The notes beneath the pieces are model-generated. The model did not search any database. It worked only from the letters and a program-made list of their open reading frames with translations, and was not told where the DNA came from. Of a DNA stretch of 5,341 nt, positions 1-5,341 are shown one piece after another. Numbering within the stretch: position 1 is the stretch's first letter; each line of letters opens with the position of its first letter. A program made the position numbers and the translations under genes. The DNA is taken from NCBI GenBank assembly GCA_003520285.1, contig DOVB01000028.1, positions 1-5,341 on the forward strand, given 5' to 3'. The DNA comes from Halieaceae bacterium. Its GTDB lineage: Bacteria > Pseudomonadota > Gammaproteobacteria > Pseudomonadales > Halieaceae.

Positions 1-516
1 CACAGTTTAGGTGGCCTGATAGCGGCTGCGTTTTTGCTGCGCCATCAAGACAAATTTCAGAGTGCGGTTCTCTCGGGGCCAGCGCTTGGTATCGATCCTG
101 CGCCACCAGCGTGGCAGCAACGCATTACTAGGGCCCTGTCTTACTTGCTACCCAAGTTAGGTGTTTTGGCTCTAGATGCAAGTCAGGTGTCTCGTTCAGC
201 AGAGGTCGTTGCTGCCTATCAAGCTGATCCTCTCGTCCATCATGGCAAAATAAGCGCTAGATTGGTCACTGAGCTGTTTGATTGTGTCGCGCGTGTGAAT
301 GACCAGGCCGGCCGAATTCTTGTGCCCTTGAAAATCGTACACGGAGAGGCGGATGTGATGACATCGCCAACAGCATCGAAGGCGTTTATTGAAAAGCTGG
401 GGTCTGAGGTTGCCGAATATCAGGGATATCCCGGGTTGTATCACGAAATTTTCAATGAGCCAGAGCGAGCGCAAGTACTCGAGGACGTATTGTCATTTAT
501 TGGGCGCGCTAACTGA
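1..516 (+). CDS. Alpha/beta hydrolase, monoacylglycerol lipase / lysophospholipase-like (5'-truncated)
   Basis: This is the C-terminal part (171 residues) of a serine hydrolase of the Hydrolase_4 / serine aminopeptidase S33 type; the reading frame is open from base 1 and the N-terminus lies outside the window. The first visible residues, HSLGG, are the nucleophile elbow (G-H-S-x-G-G), so the catalytic Ser is window residue 2. The other triad members fit Asp118 in HGEADVMTSP (codon 352-354) and His148 in YPGLYHEIFNEPE (codon 442-444), which is the usual spacing and wording of monoacylglycerol lipases and PldB-like lysophospholipases. A cap region lies between, at about residues 30-95. No membrane segment is visible in this part. 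Family members hydrolyse ester bonds of monoacylglycerols or lysophospholipids; the actual substrate is not shown. It precedes the glycosyltransferase by 48 bases on the same strand and may share its transcript. A TTG at 34 is internal, not a start. Confidence 0.9.
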   Translation, partial: HSLGGLIAAAFLLRHQDKFQSAVLSGPALGIDPAPPAWQQRITRALSYLLPKLGVLALDASQVSRSAEVVAAYQADPLVHHGKISARLVTELFDCVARVNDQAGRILVPLKIVHGEADVMTSPTASKAFIEKLGSEVAEYQGYPGLYHEIFNEPERAQVLEDVLSFIGRAN

Positions 517-532
517 ACTAGAGAGTGGTTGA

Positions 533-568
533 ATGATTCAGTGTAAGCGCTTCGGCGGATCGGTGTGA
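533..568 (+). other. Possible 11-codon leader mini-ORF overlapping the glycosyltransferase start
   Basis: An ATG at 533 opens an 11-codon frame (MIQCKRFGGSV) whose TGA stop (566-568) overlaps the GTG start of the next gene in the string GTGA. A purine-rich GAGAG at 521-525 sits 7 bases before the ATG, a better-looking ribosome site than the one directly before the GTG. If translated, it could deliver terminating ribosomes to the weak GTG start. An ORF this short arises easily by chance, and nothing else supports it. Confidence 0.15.
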
Positions 569-1803
569 CCGGGCCTATCAGGGTTGCGTTGGTGAGTTAT
601 CGCAGCCAGCCTTTTAGCGGTGGGCAAGGCGTCTACGTCAGTGCTCTAGCAAGAGCGCTGGTGCAGCAGGGCGTGGCTGTAGACGTGATCTCTGGACCGC
701 CCTATCCAAACCTCGATGAGGGTATACAACTCATCCGATTACCCAGTCTCGATTTATACCAGCATGGCTTGCGATCTTTGCGCTGGCACCATCTTGCCTC
801 TCTCAGTCATATTATCGAATGGTTCAGTAAACTTACCGGTGGATTCGCTGAGCCTTACACCTTTGGGCGAAGATTAAAGCGCTATATCAAGCGCCATAAA
901 CCCCATTACGACCTGATTCACGACAATCAGAGCTTGTGCTACGCCCTGCTGGATTTACGGGCAATGGGCTATCCCGTGGTGGCTACTATTCACCACCCTA
1001 TTACCAGTGATCTGCGCTTGGCATTGTCCGCTGAACCCTCCTGGTGGCGCCGGGTGTTGTTGCGACGGTGGCATTCTTTTTTGGGCATGCAGATTGCTGT
1101 GGCGCGTCAATTACCGAAGATAATGACCGTATCGGAATCCGCGCGGAAGGATATCGAGCGTGAGTTCGGTGTCCGCTCGGAGCGTCTTGTGGTGACCGGC
1201 ATTGGCGCCGATACAGGGGTGTTTCAACCCTTGGCGACGATCCAAAAGGATCCCAATCGAATCATGTTGACGGCGTCTTCTGATACCGCCCTCAAGGGCG
1301 TTGTGTTTGGTATAGAGGCCTTTGCGATCTTGCGGCAGTCCTATCCGGAACTCCGACTGAGACTGGTCGGTTCGCTGCGCGCTGACGGAGACGCTCAGTG
1401 CGCCATCGATCGCCATGGGCTCGCGCCTTGGATTGATTTTGAAAAGCATCTGAGTCAAGACCGTTTAGTGCACTACTACAACGAGGCCACCGTATTTTTA
1501 TCATCTTCGCTCTACGAGGGTTTTGGTTTACCTGTTGCAGAGGCGATGGCATCGGGCACTGCAGTGGTTGCGACCGATGGCGGCGCCCTACCTGAAGTTG
1601 TGGGCGATGCTGGATTAATAGTACCCACTGCTCATCCACAGGCGCTCGCTGATGCAGTTGCGGTATTATTGCACGATAGTGAGCTGCGGCATGGTTTTGA
1701 ACAGAAAGGTCGGGCTAGAATCGAGCGGTTATTTTCATGGAGCGCCTGTGCTCAACGAACTATCGCTGAATATGAGGCGTCACTCTCGCATGCAAACCGT
1801 TGA
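565..1803 (+). CDS. Family 4 glycosyltransferase (GT-B fold)
   Basis: A 412-residue retaining glycosyltransferase that would transfer a sugar from a nucleotide-sugar donor. The N-terminal Rossmann domain begins at once with RVALVSYRSQPFSGGQGVYV-type sequence (residues 6-25), including the glycine-rich GGQG loop. A conserved TIHHPIT stretch is at 141-147. The C-terminal donor domain starts near 230, has the phosphate-contact Lys in TALKG (Lys244), and carries the family signature EGFGLPVAE (Glu318 and Glu326, the E-x7-E motif). There is no signal peptide or membrane span, so it is probably cytosolic or loosely membrane-bound. The start is GTG at 565: an in-frame TAA at 544 rules out any longer frame, and later starts would remove the first beta strand. 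A weak GGCGGA (554-559) precedes it. It overlaps the methyltransferase downstream. Donor sugar and acceptor cannot be read from the sequence. Confidence 0.93.
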   Translation: MTGPIRVALVSYRSQPFSGGQGVYVSALARALVQQGVAVDVISGPPYPNLDEGIQLIRLPSLDLYQHGLRSLRWHHLASLSHIIEWFSKLTGGFAEPYTFGRRLKRYIKRHKPHYDLIHDNQSLCYALLDLRAMGYPVVATIHHPITSDLRLALSAEPSWWRRVLLRRWHSFLGMQIAVARQLPKIMTVSESARKDIEREFGVRSERLVVTGIGADTGVFQPLATIQKDPNRIMLTASSDTALKGVVFGIEAFAILRQSYPELRLRLVGSLRADGDAQCAIDRHGLAPWIDFEKHLSQDRLVHYYNEATVFLSSSLYEGFGLPVAEAMASGTAVVATDGGALPEVVGDAGLIVPTAHPQALADAVAVLLHDSELRHGFEQKGRARIERLFSWSACAQRTIAEYEASLSHANR

Positions 1804-2506
1804 TTTTCGATATTTGCCCCTCAGTACCGGCCAGCGCGTTCTCGATCTTGGTTGCGGTGAAGGGCGTCATCTCATAGGGGCTTTGTTGGCGGCAGATGTG
1901 GCGGCTGTGGGTGTCGATTTGTCGCATGGAGACCTGCTGACAGGGCGTGAGAAAACGCAAGATTGGGCTGTGAGTGTCAATGAGCCTCGTCGACCTATGC
2001 TGACCCAGGCCAGTGGCTATGCTTTGCCTTTTGCTGATCACAGTTTCGATGCGGTTATTTGCAGTGAAGTGCTTGAGCATGTGCCATCAGTCGCGCGAGT
2101 GATGCAGGAAATCGACCGAGTCCTGAAGCCCGGTGGCCAGCTGGTGGTATCAGTACCCAGACGCTGGCCTGAAAGAATCTGTTGGTGGTTGTCGAGTGAC
2201 TATCACTTGCAGCTTGGTGGTCATTTACGAATCTTTCGTCTTGGTGATCTCAGGCGTCAAATCGAACAATTGCCGTTTACGCTCTACCACAATCACGGCG
2301 CGCACGCCTTGCATGTGCCTTATTGGTGGCTAAGGTCCTTGTTTTGGCAGACACCGAGCCATTTTATGATTAGACTTTATCATCGTCTGTTGGTCTGGGA
2401 TCTGATGCATAAACCTTGGATCACCGGTGCCCTTGAGGCTCTTCTCAATCCGTGGATGGGGAAAAGCGTCGTTTTGTACTATCGAAAAAAAGCGATGTCA
2501 TCATGA
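1790..2506 (+). CDS. Class I SAM-dependent methyltransferase (Methyltransf_11 / UbiE-like)
   Basis: A 238-residue methyltransferase that would use S-adenosylmethionine. The SAM-binding core is intact: motif I VLDLGCGEGRH (17-27), the acidic end of strand 2 in GVDLS (41-45), LPFADHSFDAVICSEVLEHV (79-98) as motifs II/III, and RVLKPGGQLVVSVP (110-123). The C-terminal half (about 125-230) is rich in Trp, Tyr and His and probably forms the acceptor pocket. The frame is open well upstream, but the start at 1790 is preferred: it has GAGG at 1774-1777 and leaves an N-terminus that leads directly into the SAM domain. ATG 1772 is an alternative that adds six residues. The gene overlaps the glycosyltransferase by 14 bases and the toroid gene by 4, so coupled translation is likely. 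Substrate unknown; modification of the product of the adjacent glycosyltransferase is an inference. Ubiquinone-type chemistry is not implied. Confidence 0.9.
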   Translation: MQTVDFRYLPLSTGQRVLDLGCGEGRHLIGALLAADVAAVGVDLSHGDLLTGREKTQDWAVSVNEPRRPMLTQASGYALPFADHSFDAVICSEVLEHVPSVARVMQEIDRVLKPGGQLVVSVPRRWPERICWWLSSDYHLQLGGHLRIFRLGDLRRQIEQLPFTLYHNHGAHALHVPYWWLRSLFWQTPSHFMIRLYHRLLVWDLMHKPWITGALEALLNPWMGKSVVLYYRKKAMSS

Positions 2507-3573
2507 ACGCTCTGTATCTTGGTCCCGGCTTGTTTCCGCACGATCTATTTGCCGATACTTTTTCGTATATTCGTTCTTTGCAAAAACCCAGTGGTGAGAT
2601 CCCCTGGTTCGATGGTGGCCATACCGACCCGTGGGATCATATTGAAGCGGCAATGGCGCTGTCCATCGGCGGGTATTTCGAGGATGCAGAGCGCGCTTAC
2701 GAGTGGCTTGAACATGTTCAGTTGGACGACGGAAGTTGGTGGGCTCAATACCGAGATGGTCGCAAGGGAGATATCTCTCGGCGCGAGACCAATTTCTGCG
2801 CTTACATAGCGACCGGTGTTTGGCATCATTATCTGATTACTCAAGATCATAGATTTTTAGAGCGCTACTGGCCAATGGTACAGCGCGCTTTCGATTTCGT
2901 GCTGGCCCGACAAAACCCCTTAGGCGATATCGATTGGGCTGCAGATGACGATGACGAAGTAGCACAAGATGCACTCGTTACCGGATGCTCATCCATCTAT
3001 AAAAGCCTGGAGTGTGCCCATAATATCGCGGTTACTTTGGGGCAACCTTGCCATTATGACCGCGCTCGCGCCAAGTTAGGGCGCTGTCTTGTTCGGCACC
3101 CAGAGCGATTTGATCGCACTTGGGAGAGCAAGGCCAGATACTCCATGGATTGGTTTTATCCGGTGTTAGTGGGTGCTTATCAGGGCGCGGCTGCACGAGA
3201 CCGCCTTGCGGGGCGATGGCAGGAATTCGTCGAGCAAGGTCTGGGGTGCCGCTGTGTAGCTGATCAACCGTGGGTGACGATCGCTGAAACCTGTGAGCTT
3301 GTGATGGCATTGCTGGCGGCTGGGGAGCGGTCCAAGGCTCGAGAAGTTTTTAGTTGGGTATCGCAATGGCGTCATAGCGACGGCTCATACTGGACCGGCT
3401 TTCAATTTTCCGAGCAAATTTTATGGCCTAACGAACGCCCTACTTGGACTGCCGCGGCTGTGTTACTGGCGGCTGATGCGCTCACACTGCACACGCCTGC
3501 AGCTCGATTATTTACCCATGTCGAGATGCTGACAGACGTCAACGAAGCGGCTTCCGGTAAAGCTTGGGCCTGA
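2503..3573 (+). CDS. Alpha/alpha-toroid protein, usually annotated 'prenyltransferase' (function unknown)
   Basis: A 356-residue soluble-looking protein built of helical hairpins typical of alpha/alpha toroids (squalene/hopene cyclase-like and six-hairpin glycosidase-like folds). Repeated aromatic turns are visible: SGEIPWFDGGHTDPWDHIEA (30-49), LDDGSWWAQYRDG (74-86), GDIDWAADDDDE (141-152) and HSDGSYWTG (291-299); the DGSW/DGSY turns resemble QW motifs. A GCSSIYKSLECA stretch (161-172) looks like a family core. The DxDD acid motif of squalene-hopene cyclases is not seen in a convincing context, and no isoprenoid enzyme is encoded nearby, so true prenyl transfer is doubtful. A carbohydrate-processing or glycan-binding role is equally possible and fits the gene order. 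The start at 2503 gives an ATGA overlap with the methyltransferase stop; a GTG at 2452 would add 17 residues inside the upstream gene. No clear ribosome site precedes 2503, consistent with coupling. Confidence 0.8.
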   Translation: MNALYLGPGLFPHDLFADTFSYIRSLQKPSGEIPWFDGGHTDPWDHIEAAMALSIGGYFEDAERAYEWLEHVQLDDGSWWAQYRDGRKGDISRRETNFCAYIATGVWHHYLITQDHRFLERYWPMVQRAFDFVLARQNPLGDIDWAADDDDEVAQDALVTGCSSIYKSLECAHNIAVTLGQPCHYDRARAKLGRCLVRHPERFDRTWESKARYSMDWFYPVLVGAYQGAAARDRLAGRWQEFVEQGLGCRCVADQPWVTIAETCELVMALLAAGERSKAREVFSWVSQWRHSDGSYWTGFQFSEQILWPNERPTWTAAAVLLAADALTLHTPAARLFTHVEMLTDVNEAASGKAWA

Positions 3574-3589
3574 TCAGCTTAACCGCCGC
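3547..3589. terminator. Inverted repeat across the convergent stop codons (possible bidirectional terminator)
   Basis: CGGTAAAGCT (3555-3564) and AGCTTAACCG (3576-3585) form a 10-base stem with a single A/A mismatch around an 11-base loop. The stem can be extended by GCGG (3547-3550) with CCGC (3586-3589) if CTTC on the left bulges out. The loop contains the + strand stop of the toroid gene and the start of the TGATCA palindrome that also holds the - strand stop. No T-run follows on either side, so it is not a canonical intrinsic terminator. It is the only candidate structure for ending either convergent transcript within this junction. Confidence 0.35.
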
Positions 3590-4194
3590 AGAATCTGTAA
3601 ACTATCCACTTCACGGTCAAGAGCCCACAGGCCAGATTGCAAGGCGGCCTCGATAATGGCTCTCGGTGCTTGCCCGCCAGCTTTTGCTGTGGGGTAGTGG
3701 TCATGAATTGCGAGCAAACCATCGAGTGCAATATGGCTCGACCACAAACGGTAATCGCTTACCGCGTCATGCATGCTATGTCCGCCATCAATAAATACCA
3801 TGCCGACCCGCTGAGTCCAGTGACGCCCGACGGCACTGGCGTTGCCAACAATAGCAATAACACGGTGTTCGAGGCGCGCCTCCCGAATGGTGTGTCGGAA
3901 TCGCGCGAGCGTATCGGTATCGCCATGGGTATCCACCAACTCGGGGTTATAAAAGAACTCTCCGGCTTGATGTTCTACTGAGCCTCCGTGATGGTCTATC
4001 GCGAATACCAGTGTGTCGGCCTGATTTGCGCCTGAGCCGAGATATACTGTGGATTTTCCGCAGTAACTACCGATTTCAATGATGACGCCAAGACGCCCCG
4101 CTTCGGCAGCCGCTGCGTGCAGCATTGAGCCCTCTGCCGCGCTCAAAAATCCCGGGGTCTGGGTTGCAATAAGATCAAGTTTAGGGTCGAGCAT
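3574..4194 (-). CDS. Class I SAM-dependent methyltransferase (Methyltransf_24 / CmcI-like)
   Basis: A 206-residue methyltransferase of the O-methyltransferase-like group with a short N-terminal helix region. Motif I is EIGSYCGKST (40-49), the strand-2 acidic region is FAIDHHGG (64-71), an acidic VFIDGGHSMHDAVSDY follows (133-148), and AIHDHYP (162-168) provides a second Asp/His pair. Asp136 with Asp165 and His166 resemble the metal-binding residues of this family, but that is inferred from motif position. No membrane segment or signal peptide is present, so it is probably cytosolic. The ATG at 4194 is preceded on its own strand by AGAGAA at a suitable distance. It is transcribed against the upstream operon and divergently from waaA, so it is probably an independent unit with its own extended -10 promoter. 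It is not a close relative of the other methyltransferase in the window. Its substrate is unknown; sugars or small phenolics are known for relatives. Confidence 0.88.
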   Translation of the reverse strand: MLDPKLDLIATQTPGFLSAAEGSMLHAAAAEAGRLGVIIEIGSYCGKSTVYLGSGANQADTLVFAIDHHGGSVEHQAGEFFYNPELVDTHGDTDTLARFRHTIREARLEHRVIAIVGNASAVGRHWTQRVGMVFIDGGHSMHDAVSDYRLWSSHIALDGLLAIHDHYPTAKAGGQAPRAIIEAALQSGLWALDREVDSLQILRRLS

Positions 4195-4220
4195 AAACGG
4201 TTCTCTTTTGTTCAGGCCGG

Positions 4221-4229
4221 ACTATACCA
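4221..4229 (-). promoter_or_regulatory. Candidate extended -10 promoter for the - strand methyltransferase
   Basis: Read on the - strand, this is TGGTATAGT: a TG-N extension plus TATAGT, five of six matches to the sigma-70 -10 consensus. No good -35 hexamer is seen 16-18 bases upstream, which an extended -10 can compensate for. Transcription would begin near 4214 and give a leader of about 20 bases carrying the AGAGAA ribosome site before the ATG at 4194. Confidence 0.4.
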
Positions 4230-4249
4230 CGTTGCCCGGTAATTCCGTC

Positions 4250-4278
4250 TTGGCTTTCAGGGCAAGCGCGGCTATCCT
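4250..4278 (+). promoter_or_regulatory. Candidate sigma-70 promoter for waaA
   Basis: TTGGCT (4250-4255) and TATCCT (4273-4278) are separated by 17 bases, each matching four of six consensus positions. Initiation near 4285 would leave a leader of about 23 bases before the waaA ATG. The match is moderate and was found by eye. It lies back to back with the - strand promoter in the 113-base gap (4195-4307), so the two start regions are close but do not overlap. Confidence 0.3.
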
Positions 4279-4307
4279 CGCGTCACACCGTAAACAAACG
4301 AGATATC

Positions 4308-5341
4308 ATGCGTCAATTGTATACCGCGCTACTATTTTTGAGCCTACCGTTGTTGATGGCTCGACTGTGGTGGCGTGGGCGGCGACTCCCGTCTTATCGC
4401 AAGCGGTGGGGGGAGCGCTTGGGTTTCCATGTCCCAGCGATCGAACTGGGCAGACCCTTGATTTGGATCCATGCGGTTTCAGTTGGTGAGGTCGTGGTCG
4501 CGAGCCAGTTGATTCGAAGACTGCGGGCGTCTTATCCCCAGCATCAGCTCTTCGTGACGACTTCAACACCCACAGGGTCGGAACGCCTGCTCTCCGAGTT
4601 CGGCGATTCCGTGTTGCACATGTATCTGCCCTGGGATCTGCGGGGCCCGTTGCGGCGAGTTCTCGATCGGGTGCGACCACAACTTATTTTGTTGATAGAG
4701 ACCGAGCTCTGGCCCAACTTATTGGCTCAAGCGAAGGATCGAAAGATTCCCGTGGTGCTGATTAATGGGCGTTTATCGGCAAAATCTGCGCGGCGATATT
4801 CGCTGGTGCCGAGCTTGCGCAGAACGATGCTGGAACAATTGACACTGGTTATAGCCCAGGCCAAGCACGATGCTCAGAGATTTCGTGCCCTTGGTGTGCC
4901 CCGAGATCAAATAAGCGTCTCTGGCAATATCAAGTTTGATCAACAACTCCCGTCCTCGGTGCTTACGGCTGCTGAATCCATTCGCGCTGACTGGAGTGCG
5001 GCCACTCGACCCATAGTGGTCGCAGCGAGCACGCATGATCAAGAAGAGCAGCAGGTTTTATTGGCTTTTCGCCGTATAAAGGTGAAGCACCCCGACACCC
5101 TGCTGTGTATCGTACCCAGGCACCCAGATCGCTTCGAAACGGTGCGTTGCATGATAGAAGCAGACGGCTGGCGCTACACACAGCGTTCGGTCACGACTGC
5201 GATTGATGCCGATACCGATGTCGTGCTCGCTGACACAATGGGTGAGTTAGTGACTTTGCTGGGTGCGGCGGATGTTGCTTTTATTGGCGGCTCATTGGTG
5301 CCTACCGGGGGTCATAATATGCTCGAGGCCGCCCAGTGGGG
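4308..5341 (+). CDS. waaA: 3-deoxy-D-manno-octulosonic acid (Kdo) transferase, 3'-truncated
   Basis: WaaA transfers Kdo from CMP-Kdo to the lipid A precursor at the cytoplasmic face of the inner membrane, the first step of lipopolysaccharide core assembly. The 344 complete codons begin with a hydrophobic N-terminal anchor (about residues 4-22) followed by basic residues (RRLPSYRKRWGERLG), as is usual for this enzyme. Recognisable blocks are WIHAVSVGE (53-61, with Glu61 at the position of the catalytic base), TPTGSE (87-92), IETELWPN (130-137), LINGRLS (151-157), SGNIKFD (205-211), ASTHDQEE (240-247), IVPRHPDRF (268-276), LADTMGEL (307-314) and FIGGSLVPTGGHNMLEAA (325-342). The family is normally about 420 residues, so some 75-80 residues lie beyond the window. 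The ATG at 4308 gives the expected N-terminus, although the ribosome site (ACGAGA) is weak. Whether it is mono- or bifunctional cannot be told from these motifs. Confidence 0.96.
   Translation, partial: MRQLYTALLFLSLPLLMARLWWRGRRLPSYRKRWGERLGFHVPAIELGRPLIWIHAVSVGEVVVASQLIRRLRASYPQHQLFVTTSTPTGSERLLSEFGDSVLHMYLPWDLRGPLRRVLDRVRPQLILLIETELWPNLLAQAKDRKIPVVLINGRLSAKSARRYSLVPSLRRTMLEQLTLVIAQAKHDAQRFRALGVPRDQISVSGNIKFDQQLPSSVLTAAESIRADWSAATRPIVVAASTHDQEEQQVLLAFRRIKVKHPDTLLCIVPRHPDRFETVRCMIEADGWRYTQRSVTTAIDADTDVVLADTMGELVTLLGAADVAFIGGSLVPTGGHNMLEAAQW

Noticed and set aside
517..564. Possible terminator or promoter between the hydrolase and the glycosyltransferase
   Set aside because: No stem with a T-run and no convincing -35/-10 pair was found in these 48 bases, so co-transcription remains the simplest reading.
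1111..1639. Two overlapping - strand open frames inside the glycosyltransferase
   Set aside because: They are antisense to the well-conserved donor domain and have no domain signal or ribosome site of note.
1652..1789. Upstream extension of the first methyltransferase by up to 46 residues
   Set aside because: The added residues lie inside the glycosyltransferase coding region and look like out-of-frame translation; the SAM domain is complete without them.
2944..2958. Run of four Asp and a Glu in the toroid protein as a DDxxD prenyl-diphosphate motif
   Set aside because: The spacing and surroundings do not match the Asp-rich motifs of prenyl synthases, which are also of a different fold; the run is better described as an acidic turn.
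4079..4489. Open frame on the + strand crossing the divergent gap
   Set aside because: It is antisense to the conserved N-terminus of the - strand methyltransferase, then runs out of frame through the start of waaA. It shows no recognisable domain.
4306..4680. Open frame on the - strand within waaA
   Set aside because: It lies opposite the catalytic N-terminal blocks of WaaA; its Arg/Thr/Pro-rich composition is what antisense reading of that gene gives.

Overview
The window looks like chromosomal DNA from a Gram-negative bacterium, most likely a gammaproteobacterium. The main reason is a clear waaA (Kdo transferase of lipopolysaccharide assembly) at the right edge; the base composition is balanced and gene packing is tight. 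The genus cannot be fixed from the sequence alone. There are no RNA genes, insertion sequences, CRISPR arrays or phage genes, and every stretch above 300 bases is coding.

Left block, + strand (1-3573): the 3' part of a serine alpha/beta hydrolase (monoacylglycerol lipase / lysophospholipase-like), a 48-base gap, then three tightly packed genes. These are a GT-B family 4 glycosyltransferase (565-1803), a class I SAM-dependent methyltransferase (1790-2506, 14-base overlap) and an alpha/alpha-toroid protein of the type usually labelled 'prenyltransferase' (2503-3573, ATGA overlap). The overlaps point to one co-transcribed and translationally coupled unit. A reasonable inference is that the three proteins make, methylate and further process a glycoconjugate or glycolipid, but the product is unknown.

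Right block: a second, unrelated SAM methyltransferase (Methyltransf_24 / CmcI-like) lies on the - strand (4194-3574). It converges on the toroid gene so closely that the two stop codons together form the palindrome TGATCA, inside an imperfect inverted repeat that could fold on both strands. After a 113-base divergent promoter region, waaA runs rightward from 4308 out of the window.

The most interesting element is the glycosyltransferase-methyltransferase-toroid trio: its parts are recognisable, its pathway is not, and the routine name of the third member is probably misleading. The neighbouring waaA sets a cell-envelope context but does not prove a link.
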